64,000 nt of DNA from Hyphodiscus hymeniophilus. Taxonomy: Eukaryota; Ascomycota; Leotiomycetes; Helotiales; Hyphodiscaceae. The stretch's first letter is position 1, and every line of letters begins with the position of its first letter. The stretch covers positions 1,488,001 through 1,552,000 of the forward strand of contig VNKQ01000012.1 of NCBI GenBank assembly GCA_016508695.1, given 5' to 3'. Position numbers and translations under genes: made by a program. The notes under the pieces were generated by a model. It saw only the letters and a program-made list of their open reading frames with translations, was not told the origin of the DNA and searched no databases. Positions 1 through 11,528 of this stretch are shown here, in pieces.

Positions 1-205
1 CTCCCTACCCCTGGCTTGGCACCCCCAGCGTGCTGACTTGAGCTGGAGGTGTATTGATGCTTCGGAGAGCGGAAGGAGAAGTTGCAACAATCCCGAAGTG
101 TTCAGATTGTACCTTATAATGGAGCAATTCCCCCTCCTCGATTCAAGGCATGTGAGAAACAGTGCCTCCCACTTCTCCGCGCATATCTAAACTAGCCTTT
201 CCACA
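1..205. other. Left-edge intergenic sequence
   Basis: About 200 bp upstream of the C2H2 gene. I see no coding exon or repeat. It presumably holds the end of an off-window gene or the promoter of the zinc-finger gene. Confidence 0.4.
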
Positions 206-748
206 ATGACCTCTTCGAAGACTCAGATCCCCTGCAACTACCCTGGATGCAAGAAATACTTCCGAAGATGGCCAGACTTGAGGCGACACCAGGAGGAGAA
301 GCACCAGCCTCCCAAACCTTGTCCAGTGCAAGATTGCGGCTACAAAATAAAGAGATTAAGTGAGATGAGGTCTCATTTACAAGAAAGGCATGGGTATAGA
401 CGTGAAGGTATGTCACCACCACTTTAATGTGGCCACTATTAATGGCTGTTTCCAGATGCAACTGAGATGGTCGAACGCTTGTCCATCAGTTTCGGGGGCT
501 TCAACACTGGAACAGTCGTGGCAGTAGAGACTCAGCCCTCCCACTCGAGTCACCAAACCATAATGGGTACGACACACGCTTATTCCATCGTTCTGGATGG
601 TGTTCGAACACCACGAGATATCTTCGACGTGAACAACGCTGGGCATGCCTTCCTAGGCTCCTTGCGAGATGTAACTCACGGCTTTGGCGGATATAACCCG
701 TCATCTTCAGACGTGTCTAGCTATATTTGTGCTTCAGGTAGGTTTTAA
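206..748 (+). CDS. Small C2H2 zinc-finger protein, two fingers
   Basis: Join 206..407, 456..748; the 48-nt GT-AG intron keeps phase and gives about 164 aa. The N-terminus carries two C2H2 fingers with the spacing C-x4-C-x12-H-x4-H: CNYPGC...H-x4-H near residues 10-32, and CPVQDC...H-x4-H near 38-60. The short DNA-binding module suggests a nuclear regulator or nucleic-acid-binding protein; the rest, rich in Ser, Thr and Gly, shows no domain I recognise. A second short intron near 738-773 could change the last residues to a different stop, so the C-terminus is slightly uncertain. The target cannot be inferred. Confidence 0.75.
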
Positions 749-1399
749 CCGAGAGATGTTTTCATTGGTGCAGACTTCTGAGTATACCAGAGCGAGCAGT
801 TGCTGACAACTCCCTTTGTAGCAGCATTGCCAATATCTTACGATAGCGCCAACACTCATACGTCCATATCATCCATGGGTATCGAATATTTCTGGGAGGA
901 TTAAGAAGAGTGGGAAATCTGATTGTGCATATGTCGGGCATCTTCCAAAAAGAGCAAACCAGAAAAGCAACACCATCTTGAATTATGAAAGTGTGAATAA
1001 GGCGGACTTCGAAAGGAGCTGGGTCGGATTGTTTCTCTTCGCGAACTATCGGAAACACAAAACCAAACCCTCATTAAAAAGGCATAGACAGAAGGGGACT
1101 TCGAAAGGAGCTGGGTCGGATTGTTTCTCTTCGCGAACTATCGGAAACACAAAACCAAATCCTCATTAAAAAGGCATAGACAGAAGGGGACTTCGGAAAA
1201 TAGAGGCTTCGCATTATGCTATCTGGTTCATACCATGTGTGATATAATTTACACAGCCTATCTCCAGGCCGAATCGTATTTTCAATGCCAAAGCTCCTGC
1301 GCGATTATCTCTTGTTGTGCTCTCGCAACCCTATTCGAAAAAGGGAATTAAATTACAAGTACTAAAACAGTTGTAGCTCACTAAAGGCCCATCAAAGGA
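749..1399. other. Intergenic region with tandem repeat
   Basis: No convincing gene. Two short reading frames run through a 92-bp tandem duplication (listed separately) and are products of the repeat, not of coding pressure. The remainder is the downstream flank of the C2H2 gene and of the convergent RS-protein gene. Confidence 0.5.
1004..1195. repeat. 92-bp tandem direct repeat, two copies plus 8 bp
   Basis: The block starting GGACTTCGAAAGGAGCTG at 1004 recurs at 1096, and its first bases start again at 1188, so the period is 92 bp. The two full copies differ at one base that I can see (CCAAACCC versus CCAAATCC), which points to a recent duplication. Confidence 0.9.
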
Positions 1400-4385
1400 T
1401 CACCATCTCGCACTCTCCCGCTCAGCTTCCAGTCTGGCAATACGAGCCTCGTCACTCTCCTCACCACCCCGTCGAGCTTTCTTTTTGCCTCTCCGCGCAT
1501 CTTCGGCATCATCACGGCTTCGCTTGAGAGTGCCAGCAGCTAGTCCAGTAAGACCTGCCATACGCTGAGCCTCTTTGAGCAGGCGTTCTCGATTCCTGGC
1601 TTCTCTTTCTTCTTCGTGAGGGTTCTTGCCAGTAGGTGCGGTAGTGGGTGTAGATTTAGGTCGTTCCTTCTCCTTGGCTCGCTCCCGCTCTTTATCCTTG
1701 TCCGCATCTCGGTGTCTAGAAGATTGATGTTCATCTTCGCGGTGACGAGTGGTGGTAGATGACTTCTCTTGTTGGCGATCGCGAGCGGCGCGGGGTCCGG
1801 TGGGGATAATGATATCTTCGAGAGTGTTCTTGCGTCGGATACTGGCTCCTTTAATCTCAATACCATGGTGACCATTGGAGATGAGTGATGGTCTGCGAGA
1901 GGTATCATCGAGTTCGATTGGGGTGGGAGGTACTGAGCTGTCGACCTTGTCCGACTTCTTCTCAGGGGCCTCGGATCCGCGACGGCTGTGACGATGACGG
2001 TGGTCACGGTCTCGATCGCGATCTCTACTTCGGGACCTATCGTCTCGATGAGAGCGGTGGCTTGAACGGTGTTTGTGGGAAGATCTGTGCTCTCGATCAC
2101 TCTCTCGCTCGCGTTCTCGATATTTATCCTTATCTCTGCGACTCCGGTGGCTGGAGCGTTTCGAAGTAGAAGGCGAGGCTGATCTCGATATTTCCTGGTC
2201 GGCCTCTCCCGTTCCTTGATCGAGGGTCTTTTCCCCAGATCCAGTGTCTTCGCGCTCATCTTCTTCTTCCTCGCGGCGTCGTCGACGCTCTTTGCGTCTC
2301 TGTCTTCGACGTTCAGTCTCTTTCTCGTCTTCGGAGAGGGAGGTCGATCGATGCCTATGTCTGTGACTTCGGTGTCTTTCAGCACTTCTGCTGCGTCTCA
2401 TATCTCTAGATCGAGATCGAGATCTTTCTCTGGAAGGTGATCGACTTCTGTCCATCTCCTTCTCATCTTTTATGGAGGGCTCTGGAGCTACACTCGTGCT
2501 TCCATTAACTATAGGACTGGGTGAAGCAGTGATTAATCCTCGTGCTCTGAGATGGGCAATACTAGTATTGGGCAGCCCATCTCTCATAGCCTTCGGCCCG
2601 GTTGGAGCGTTTAAGGGGACATCTAGCGGCTTCATAGGAGGATGCATACTCCCAGAACCGTTGTGAAAGCCTCCACGACCCGGATACTTATTGTTATATC
2701 CATTGTAACTGCTAGTCTGTGCGTACGGCGCTTCAAATTCGTCGAGGGTTTGAATTGGCCTGGGCACAAACTCATCAGCTGACTCTGCCACAAAGTCCGT
2801 GGAGGGTTGATCTGTGTTGGCAAGGGCTTCATCGCTGTTAGCCACACCTGTTTGTGCCACTGTATTGTCATCCTTGGGCACCTCAGACTCGGTTGCTGCC
2901 TCCTTCGCTTCTGAGGTCTGACGAATTTCTCTTCCAAACTCATCAACATTATCAGCAGGAGCGGGATCAACCTTGGGGCCAGTCGGGACTGATCCTGTCT
3001 CACTGATTGGTCCATTGTATTGGTTTCCTGCTCCGAACTGCTGAGGGTACTGTTGTGAGAAGTCATGTGAACCATAACCATAGCTTCCACGACCATAGCC
3101 ACCTCGTCCTCTCCCTCGTCCTCGGTAGCCAAAGTTGTTGTTCTGGTACTCATTGTGATGGTTTCCATGTCCATAATTACCTTGGTTATATCCTGAAGCT
3201 TGAGAGGCGTATCCAGAGTTATTTGCTCCATAATCACCGGAACCCATGCCTGCTGCATTTGGATCTTTGAAATTATCTTGGCCGACATTCCATGATTGTT
3301 GACCGTTCCAGCTATTATTGAAGCCACCACCAACTCCACCTCCGAAATCCCCCAAACCCATGCCCATGCTCATGCTGTTCATATTGTTCACGCCCATACC
3401 AGTACCAAACCCCCCGTTCATAAACATGTTCTGCATCATCATGTGATCCATGTTCATTCCAGGCATACCTAGGAGACTGTTAGATCTATAGTCCTATAAA
3501 TTTGAGCGAGAATTCACATACCCATCATCGGAAGGTTCCCAAAGGCATTAGGGGTTATGCCGTTCTGCATGGCCATCATCATCTGCATCTGAGACATATC
3601 ACCACCAAAGCCCGGAAATCCTCCAGCAGCACTCGCATCAAATCCAAAGCCGGCACCAAAAGCAGGCATTTGCGACATTCCTTCGGGCTGAGTCTTTATA
3701 TCTGTCACATCGTTCCGTCCTGCCTCTTCCCCCGTGTCATCATTTTCAGCTGTATTAATATCACCTTCCGATGTTGGCTCTTGGCCAGGCCGAATTTCCT
3801 GTGGCAGATTAGCTCATCACTTCTACACTCGAACTAGTATATAGTACCTCGATCGAAGGTTGGGGAATGTCTTGTTGCGCCTCCTGCAGCCGGGCAAGTT
3901 CTTCGGGGTTCGCAAGGCCAGATTCGACTGGGTCTGCAGATGGGGAAGGTTCGGATTTGACATCAGCAACAGGAGCGTCAATCGTGGCGGGAGGCTTCAA
4001 TGAGAAGTGAGGAGGAGCAGCTGCTTGTATGGCTTCTGATTCGATAGGTGTGGCTGGGGGGGTATCTTTGGCTTCCTTCAACCGAAGAGCTTCCCGCTTC
4101 TTTTCCTCTGTTCGTAGAAACACACGGATCGTTGTTCGTAACGATTTGTGAGGTTTGCAATCTTCAGAGGCGACTGGGCTATGTTCGCAGACAGGACATG
4201 TCGAGGGTAGAGTTGACTGGCCTGTAGCACTGTCAGTACCGAGTACGTTAAACCGCGAAACTGATGTGTTACTGACAGGTTTCGCAGGCGGATTGATCGC
4301 AGCAGGGAAGCCGGAAGGCATTGACAGCTAATCTGCTGCAGATGGCGCATCGAAGCTTGATCGGAATATCGTCTTGGGAAAGTGA
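1400..4385 (-). CDS. RING-type zinc-finger protein with Gly/Met-rich middle and RS-rich C-terminus
   Basis: Supported exons: complement(1400..3468, 3522..3798, 3848..4221, 4277..about 4385), with introns of 53, 49 and 55 nt that keep phase. Total is above 900 aa; one or more 5' exons and the start codon, somewhere between 4385 and about 4581, are unresolved. The N-terminal part reads CAICSRLAVNAFRLPCCDQ, then CETCQSTLPSTCPVCEH, a RING-like cysteine array, followed by KPHKSLRTTIRVFLRTEEKK. Fungal proteins with this module are often annotated as retinoblastoma-binding-like; that assignment is from memory. The middle is Gly/Asn/Met-rich (prion-like), and the C-terminal 350 residues are a long RS/RD/RE domain as in splicing and 3'-end-processing factors. 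Likely nuclear, acting in pre-mRNA processing or as a ubiquitin ligase; the exact role is inference. Confidence 0.78.
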
Positions 4386-4585
4386 GCTGCTCGAACGTCA
4401 GTTTCCACACCTCAAAATCGCCAACAGAGGTGTACGAGCCTGATGAGCTCAGCCTGAGCTGGCGTAATTGCAGATGCAGACATCCTAGCGCGTTATCGTT
4501 GAAGCTGCTTTCTGCATGGACAAGGCCTGTTGCAGGCGGTCGTACATTTGCGCAGAACCTGAGTCAAGTCGTAGAAGTCATGGTG

Positions 4586-4985
4586 GTGAATAAGAAGCAA
4601 GCTGTCTCGGTTTGGTGAAGTTTTGAAGAAGCGGATTGTTTAGCTTTAGCGCAAGTGGTCCATAAGGTCACGTGATGGTAACCACGCCTTTGCGAAGTAA
4701 GTATCTGGATCTGATTGTAAGATAAGGTAGTATACTTTGGAAAAGAAAGGTATTTACCCTCTCATTCAAGTTTGCACAAAGCGAAGATTGGCTTTACAAG
4801 TATGTGTGTCTCATCAAGAGTGAAGCCACAGTGAAGCTAGCCATACCATGACTAAGCATATACTGGACTGCGCCATCTACAGGTAGTTGACATCATTCAG
4901 AATTTCATGGGTCGCGCGCATTTATATCTCGTTCAAATAATGTCATTTTGACGAAAACGGGAACGAACATTGAGTTGTACAGACC
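4586..4985. other. Intergenic, divergent promoter region
   Basis: About 400 bp between the divergent RING/RS gene and the hydrolase gene. It contains a CACGTG box near 4669. Nothing else is supported. Confidence 0.4.
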
Positions 4986-6409
4986 ATGATATTGGGGCAG
5001 GTCTCCTGGCTTGACTGCTTCGTCTTTCTAGTATTTTTGGCACCTCAACTGATCATTCAAGTTGGTTTCTTTCGAACATTAGTCTGTGGCTTACAAGCCT
5101 TACCGTTCCTAAGTATGATCAGTTTCTAAGTCATGTTATTGCCTCCTCCGCTTCTTGATTGAAGTGTTACCTTACATCTCTCCAATAACTGACATTCTTC
5201 TAACAACTCATAGTCATCAAACTACCCCTGGGCTTTCTTTATGATCGGCTTCTCGTCCGCCGCGAATATCGGAATCCTTTTGTACAACAAGCATCATGGT
5301 TTGAAGATATCGTGATTCGATGCGTCAGATATGCATTTGCGTACATTCCAGCCAGCATTGGAAGAGTCTTCTTCTCCAAGGCAGTATCGTTGCCCTTTAT
5401 GAGATTTCGAATGCTTCGTCATGGATATCTTAGATGCCCGATCAAATGGGAAGAGATCAAAGAGGTTTGTGTTTGCGACTTGTTTTATTTTTATACTATT
5501 AAATTTTTCCGAGAACCCGCTAATGGTCTTTGGGTTATAGACTGGGTTCACCGGACTCTGGGTAGTCGAAGACAACTCTCAACAGCCAGATATTGTCATC
5601 TACTACGCTCATGGTACCTCAACCTCTCATCCTGGACCTGGCAATGCTGACTTCTCGCAGGAGGTGGATTTTCAATGGGCTCGAGCTACTTCTATCTGGA
5701 GTTCCTCCTCGCCTGGCTGACGCTGCTCAAGAGAGTCGGCTACCGCAACCCCGCCATTCTAGCCCTCGAATATACCCTTGTGCCTGACCAGTCTTACCCC
5801 GTTCAGCTGCAGCAAGCAATTGCAGGCTACAAACACGCTCTAGCAATCACCAAAGACTCATCGAAAATTTGCGTCAGCGGTGATTCAGCTGGCGGGACTC
5901 TGATCCTCAGCCTACTACTGCATCTGGCGAACAGCAGTAGCGAGCTCAACGGGAGCAGTTTAGCAGCAGCACAAAGTATGGTCCCCGCTATGGCAGTGCT
6001 CATTTCCCCATGGACCACTCTCGTGTCATCCAAAGACAGAAACACCCCGAGCGATTACCTCGATGTCACCAACCTCCACCACTACGCCCACCAGTACGCT
6101 CGAAACAAGATCTCCATCCACGATCCCTTGATATCGCCCGGGAAATGCAAAGATGTCTCATGGTGGCGGCAAGCTAGCCCTTCGAAAGGTTTCTTCATTA
6201 CTTATGGTGCCGAAGAAGTATTTGCACCGGAGATAAGAGATCTGGTTGCAACGCTAGAGAAGGCGGGTTTGAAGGTCGAAGCACAGGATCAGAAGGACGG
6301 CATTCATGCTTGGCCAGTTGCGGCATTATTCTTGAGTAGCACAAGAGAAGAGAGGCAGAAGGGCTTGAAAAGTATTGTTGAGAGGATCAGGGAACGTATG
6401 GATGTGTGA
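4986..6409 (+). CDS. Alpha/beta hydrolase, hormone-sensitive-lipase type, membrane-anchored
   Basis: Join 4986..5112, 5214..5464, 5541..5613, 5661..6409; introns of 101, 76 and 47 nt all keep phase, giving 399 aa. The first 45 residues are hydrophobic (WLDCFVFLVFLAPQLIIQV) and look like a signal anchor. The oxyanion-hole motif HGGGF lies at 150-154, the nucleophile elbow GDSAGG places Ser at about 226, and the C-terminal DGIHAW places the catalytic His at about 366. The acidic member probably lies in YGAEEVFAPEI. The family hydrolyses carboxyl esters (acylglycerols, acetylated metabolites, xenobiotic esters); the substrate is unknown. The HGGGF codons are split by intron 3, which is why a simple reading frame misses the first active-site motif. 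Confidence 0.88.
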
Positions 6410-6902
6410 ACAGTACCAACTATTAGATATTAACGTTAAGACCATTTACTTTTCGATGCATTTGTGGTCCGGGCACTTCTGCCAGTCTAAATATCTGCGT
6501 GTACTGATGGCTGTATGCAAAGGATATCACGGCCCGCTCGCCTCCAAGATGTCACAACAATAGCTAACTGCTCTCAACTTTTCGTTGCACATTTTGCGCT
6601 CCTTGTTTACGCTCATCTATTCTCCTCATACAATGCTATTGTTCATTGACGCAATCAGAGGCTCTTATCCTCGCTTTTCTAGGTAATGCGACAGAACAAG
6701 CGCTAGATAAGCTCGAAATAATCACCCGTTCGCTCCTTTGTCGAAGGTTCGAGTATGAGAGTAAATGCGATCTGCTATCCCCAGATTACCCTGGTAATCG
6801 TTAGGCTCCAACAAAAGAACCACATTTCCAATTTCGCTCATCTCAACCATATCTTCACCTATCAATCCAACATCAAAATTACCCTAAGTCATTATACAAC
6901 AA
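6410..6902. other. Intergenic, convergent 3' flanks
   Basis: About 490 bp between the convergent hydrolase and cytochrome b5 reductase genes. Only shadow reading frames are present and no repeat is visible. Confidence 0.4.
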
Positions 6903-7881
6903 TCAAAACTTGACAATCTGATCCTTCCTGTACCCCAACTCCTCCAGAACGCCCCTCTTCGCCGTGAGAGCCGTCTCCATTGGCGGGGGCCCACAAACAA
7001 ACACTTTCTCCTCACTCCTCTTTCCACTCCCAACTTCCTCCAGCAGCTCCTTATTCACATACCCCCTCCTGAAAGGGCTCCCCTCGACCGGTTTGGAAAC
7101 GGTAACCACCCACCTGAACCTCCCCGGGAAGCGCCTCTCCAGATCCTCAAACTCCTCCCTCAGCAGCAGATCCGCATCGGTGTTGATGCCGTGCACGAGC
7201 GTGATGCGGGTCCTATCATCTGGATTCCGCAAGATGCCGCGCGTGAGCTGGTAGATGGGCGTGATGCCCGCGCCGCCGGCGATGAGCGTCACGTGGGGAA
7301 ATGAATTCGGGATCCATTTGTAGCCGCCCAGGCCTACCATGAGCAGCGTTGAGCCTGGGGTTAGGGAATGTAGATATCCGCTTGCTTTGCCGTTTGGGTA
7401 GCGCTTGACGAGGAGTTCGAGGGAGCCAGGCTCGTCTGACGGTGTTAGCACGTGACCTCTTGTTTCCCTTCAATGGACATACCGATTGAGCTGATGGGTG
7501 TGTACGGTCTCAGAACGGGGAACCAGCGGCCTTGAGGCCAGGCGATTGTAAGTACAGATGCTTTGTTTGTTAGCAATTGTTTGATCGAAATTGGGTGGGA
7601 ATTATACAAGTCAATGTCAGACCGCTTTGGGCTTCTGAGTTCGGGAATTCGAAGCGAAGCCGTTTGGTATTGTGATTTACCAGGTTGGAACTCTCGAGTC
7701 GCAGAGACTGGCCCCCGAAGCCGGAGAATACTTTTGGTGGTTGTTGGGAGGGTGATTCGGCGTGTACGTCGCGGACGAGGCAGGATTTTGTAACCCAGAC
7801 GCTCATTCCAATGGCTGTGATGGCACCAGCTGCTACGAGGGGCCGGTTTCGTATAGGTTGTAGAATTCTCTGCGCTGACAT
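6903..7881 (-). CDS. MCR1: NADH-cytochrome b5 reductase, mitochondrial (Mcr1 type)
   Basis: Complement(6903..7435, 7483..7560, 7608..7881); two 47-nt introns keep phase, giving 294 aa. The N-terminus has basic residues followed by a hydrophobic stretch (LVAAGAITAIGMSVW), as expected for an outer-membrane/intermembrane-space anchor. The FAD-binding motif RPYTPIS is interrupted by intron 2 and continues as DEPGSLELLVKRYPNGK. The NADH-binding motif GGAGITP and the CGPPPM motif near the C-terminus are intact. The enzyme passes electrons from NADH to cytochrome b5 for sterol and fatty-acid modification and for ascorbyl-radical reduction. At 294 aa it is slightly shorter than the roughly 320 aa usual for the family. 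Family assignment is firm; the organelle is inferred from the leader. Confidence 0.92.
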
Positions 7882-8936
7882 TGTTGCGTTTTGTTGGCAA
7901 GAAGAATGAAGTTTTGATGTATGATGTGGATTGTAAAGAGTTGGTAAGGGTAGGTCAATTTATATTATCATCGAAAAAAGAGATGTGCCTTGAGTCGTAT
8001 CTGACAGAGGGGGTACCGGATACACATTTCGAGCGAGCGAAGGAAGCGAAAATGCAAGCGATAGGTAAGGAAGATACCCGAATTCTAGCGTCTGGTGGCG
8101 TTGGACAACGGAGAATAGACAATACCGACAAGCTGGTATCGATGTCCGAGTATTGAACATGATGTTTCGCTTTTCGCTTTTCGCTTTAATCCATTTGGTA
8201 TAAGGCCGATAGATCTGGTCATATTGTCTATTATATGGCAACAAGTTCCGTGATATGCTGTGTAGACTTTTTGTTGTTGATTTGTTTGTTGTTGACTCTG
8301 GCGGCAATCCAACCCTTCTAAACCCCGACCCCTGCTCGAGGACCTAAATGTCGCGGTTTTAACCCAAACGAGCCAGGTAAATGGACTTCTTAGCCCCCAA
8401 GGACGGATTAAAGGGGAAGATGGAAACCCTTGACAATACAGTGTTGACTCAAACTACGCAATGGCCTGGGTTAATAAGAGGTCAACCAAATACCAGCCCT
8501 GCCAACCATAGAAAAGAAAAAGAAAGGAAAAAAAAAAAAATTGGAAAGTAGAAAAGAGAAAGGGATTTTTGGGAGTGAAGATTAGAGGAGCCAGTTACTC
8601 ATTTCATTCGGACGATTTCAATACAGCAAGTTTCTGCTACATTATCAGTTCTCCATGTGTTGCGCGCCCGAGAGCAGACCGTCCCCCGTTAATCAAGCAC
8701 ATAGATAGTAGGGTTATGGTCGAGTTCCTTTGGAAGTTCTGAGCGATTATTCAAAGATGAATGGGCTTCACTGTAACCGAAACCGAAAAGATGATTACAT
8801 GAAACAGTTAATGGACACAGTTATGCATAAAAGAGACTAGCGGGGAACATGCTACATTATCTCAGGTAACCAAAACTCCTACGATTGAGAGATCTTTTCG
8901 ACTCCATTACTACCAACGCCGTTACCATACTGCTCC
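7882..8936. other. Intergenic, reductase promoter and regulator 3' flank
   Basis: About 1 kb without a supported gene. It contains a (CGCTTTT)-type triplet repeat near 8164-8185 and a purine tract near 8510-8575 that includes a run of more than ten A. Both are low-complexity promoter-like features upstream of the cytochrome b5 reductase gene. Confidence 0.45.
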
Positions 8937-11528
8937 TCAGAACTGGGGATAAAACTGCTGCGAGTAATCGAAACCTATAGGATCCAGTCCATTCGTAGGA
9001 TATGGGTCTGCCAATGATCAGTGCCAGCTTCTCGGTTTTGCAAAGAATGCAGATCTTACCCCAAAATATGGAATCAAACAAATCCATCGGTGACATATTC
9101 AGGGTCTGTTCCGCCGAATTCATATCAGAAGCAGCGAGAGGCATTTGCTGCTGATCATAATCCAATCTGGGATGCTGGTTAGTTTGGTGATCTGTAGAGC
9201 TTAGGCGGGTACGTACGGAGGCATCATTCCATTCTGCATCGATGCCATAGCCATGGCGGCATTCTGCTGCTCGAATTGAGTCGGATCTTGACTTTGAAGC
9301 AGCAGCTGTCCATCTGGCTGCGAGTTTTGTTTTGTTTCGATCACCCAACCATGATCGTAGATATTTCTTAACGCTGTCAACGCCCTCGATAATGGTCCAC
9401 TCAGTTCGATATCTTTATCCGACTTTGGGTGATTTGTCGTTACCTCCTTGGCAGCCGTTACTGATAATGCTGAGATCAGATTCCCTTGCAATTGTCTGAC
9501 CTCGGGATCTGTCTTTGTCTCGCCGAGAATACCGAGAAGGACCGCGGACGAAAGCCCATGGTACGTAAAAGCCCATGACCGAGTCGGAATGATACTCAAA
9601 GAGTGCATTTTCAGGTACATCCGTACTGTCTCTGTTAAATTATGCTTGCACTTCTCAGCAAGTATTTGCTTCTGCGAGAGGTCGATTCCGATGGTCTCGC
9701 CCCTACGAAGAGACGGGCGACACAATACTGAAACGACGAATGAGGTATGCAGGCGGATTGCGTAGTATTGAAGTCGATCTTGCACTGTTTTCCATTCTTC
9801 CTTTACCCGCAAAGATGGTCGTACTCGCAGTCGAATGTTCTCGACATCGATACAATTTGCTATGATTTGATCGAACCCGGGCTGAGAATTGCTGTCGTTA
9901 TTGACAGACTGAAGAACTTTCTGGCAGAGGTGATACATTGCTTCGGTATAATTGAAGCCTTCGCTCAGAGCTGTTGGTCCAAGGGGCAACTGACATCGTG
10001 TCATCATAGCTATTGGAGATCGATCAAAGGAAAGAGACAGGAGGCTATCCTGCCAAACTATGGTCCACCTGCAGATGTGTTAGCCGCATTTATCAGGTTC
10101 AATATTCCACGAACCAAAGCTTTCTCCTTGGCAAATCATTTGCAGCGGTGTTAGATATACGAGCGCTCTCATGTGGTCCTCGATGTAGACCCAAAGCTTG
10201 AGCGAGCCGGCAGGTAAGACCTAGAATAGCCCAAGATGCCTCTGCTCTCATGTCATTTGACAGCACAAATCCGAGGATGAGAAGAGCTTGTAGAGACTCT
10301 AACGAGGGACGTATCAAGAAGTTCGAAAGTCTCAAACAGTGGAAGGATGTTTGTACTGCAACCTTCCGTTAGATATGGACCCTTAGATACCGCAAAGATG
10401 TTTACCAAATGCCTGTGATGTTGCAACACGTTTGTGATAGGAGAGTTCGGTGTAGTTGGTTGCCACGGCGAGCACAGCAAACAGCATTCCCAGCCAGGCT
10501 GATGACACACCCTTGCCTGTTGGTGCTGGATTCTTCGCGCTTGAGAGTCGATCGTCCAGGTAGATGCATAGTTTGGATTCGAAATCCTCAATATCGATCA
10601 GAAGACCCCAGAAGGGCTGTACGATCTGTTTATAAATTTGGAATGTTCTGGAGACTGTAAGCTTGGATACACATGTGGGGTCTTGGAAGGTGAAAAAGTT
10701 TGGGAAGGTTCAGTTCGATCATAAAAGAAAAGTGACTGACTTGAGAACGTCTCTATCTGATGGTAACGCGGCCCCAATATCATGGCGGATCTTTTCCATG
10801 TGTTCTTTTGACATGAAAGGATATGGTGCTGACGAGATCTGTAGTCCCAATATTGGCATGATATCCTTTCTTATGACATCTTGTTCGCCGTCGGCTGAGG
10901 GTTCTCCAGCTTGGGTCTCTTCGCTCAAGAAGGCAGCAATACTGTTCTGACCCAAGTACCTGGACTCGTCGGGATCATCATCATCTGAGAGCCTTGGTTA
11001 GTCTCACTCATTCGGAGATACTCGGGATGTTCTGGGAAGGAGGAATGAGTCACGTGCAGCGGGGGGGAGGGGTTGTCCAAAGACTCCGCACAACCCCGGA
11101 TTATGGCATGGCGGACGATATATTCGTGGAACGGAGACGTACCGGTAGTTCTTGGCCAGTGGTCTTCATCCTTCTTGAAGGAGCTGTCGCTTCCCGTGCC
11201 TGGAGATCGTGGTCTCTTCACTCCTGCCACAGCTGCCGTCGAGGCCTTGGCATTCTTGGGGTTGTACGAACAGAGATTCGCATGATCTCTCTTTACACAG
11301 TTCTCACACGGCTGTTTGTTGTCACATTTGACTTTGCGCTGGCGACATGGCCAGCAAGCAGTACCTGTGGACATATCCTTAGCACGTGGAGATCACAGTG
11401 GAGGGATAGTAGCTCTCTCTCTCACCATAGCGGACTTTGCGGTGGGAATGGATGATGCGATTGGCTTCTTCCGGGGTCAAAGATGCATCCGGAGGCTCTG
11501 GATGACTCTCTGGACCTCCTTCACTCAT
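8937..11528 (-). CDS. Zn(II)2Cys6 transcription factor with fungal-specific regulatory domain
   Basis: Eight exons: complement(8937..9007, 9060..9166, 9217..10068, 10115..10355, 10406..10647, 10741..10984, 11143..11364, 11426..11528). Every join keeps phase and the total is 693 aa. The binuclear cluster is CWPCRQRKVKC...C-x2-C-x8-C, with cysteines at about 38, 41, 48, 54, 57 and 66, directly after HRKVRYGTA. The start at 11528 was chosen because the exon before the cluster supplies that conserved lead-in; a start inside the cluster exon would lose it. The middle contains the fungal transcription-factor domain (LWWTIVWQDSLLSLSFDRSP), and the tail ends with a Tyr/Gln/Phe-rich segment. A DNA-binding regulator of unknown target; 1.5 kb of upstream sequence separates it from the divergent metacaspase gene. 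Confidence 0.9.

Noticed and set aside
2632..3339. Minus-strand frame of 235 codons overlapping the RS protein
   Set aside because: Out of frame within the Gly/Met-rich exon of the RING/RS gene; a composition shadow.
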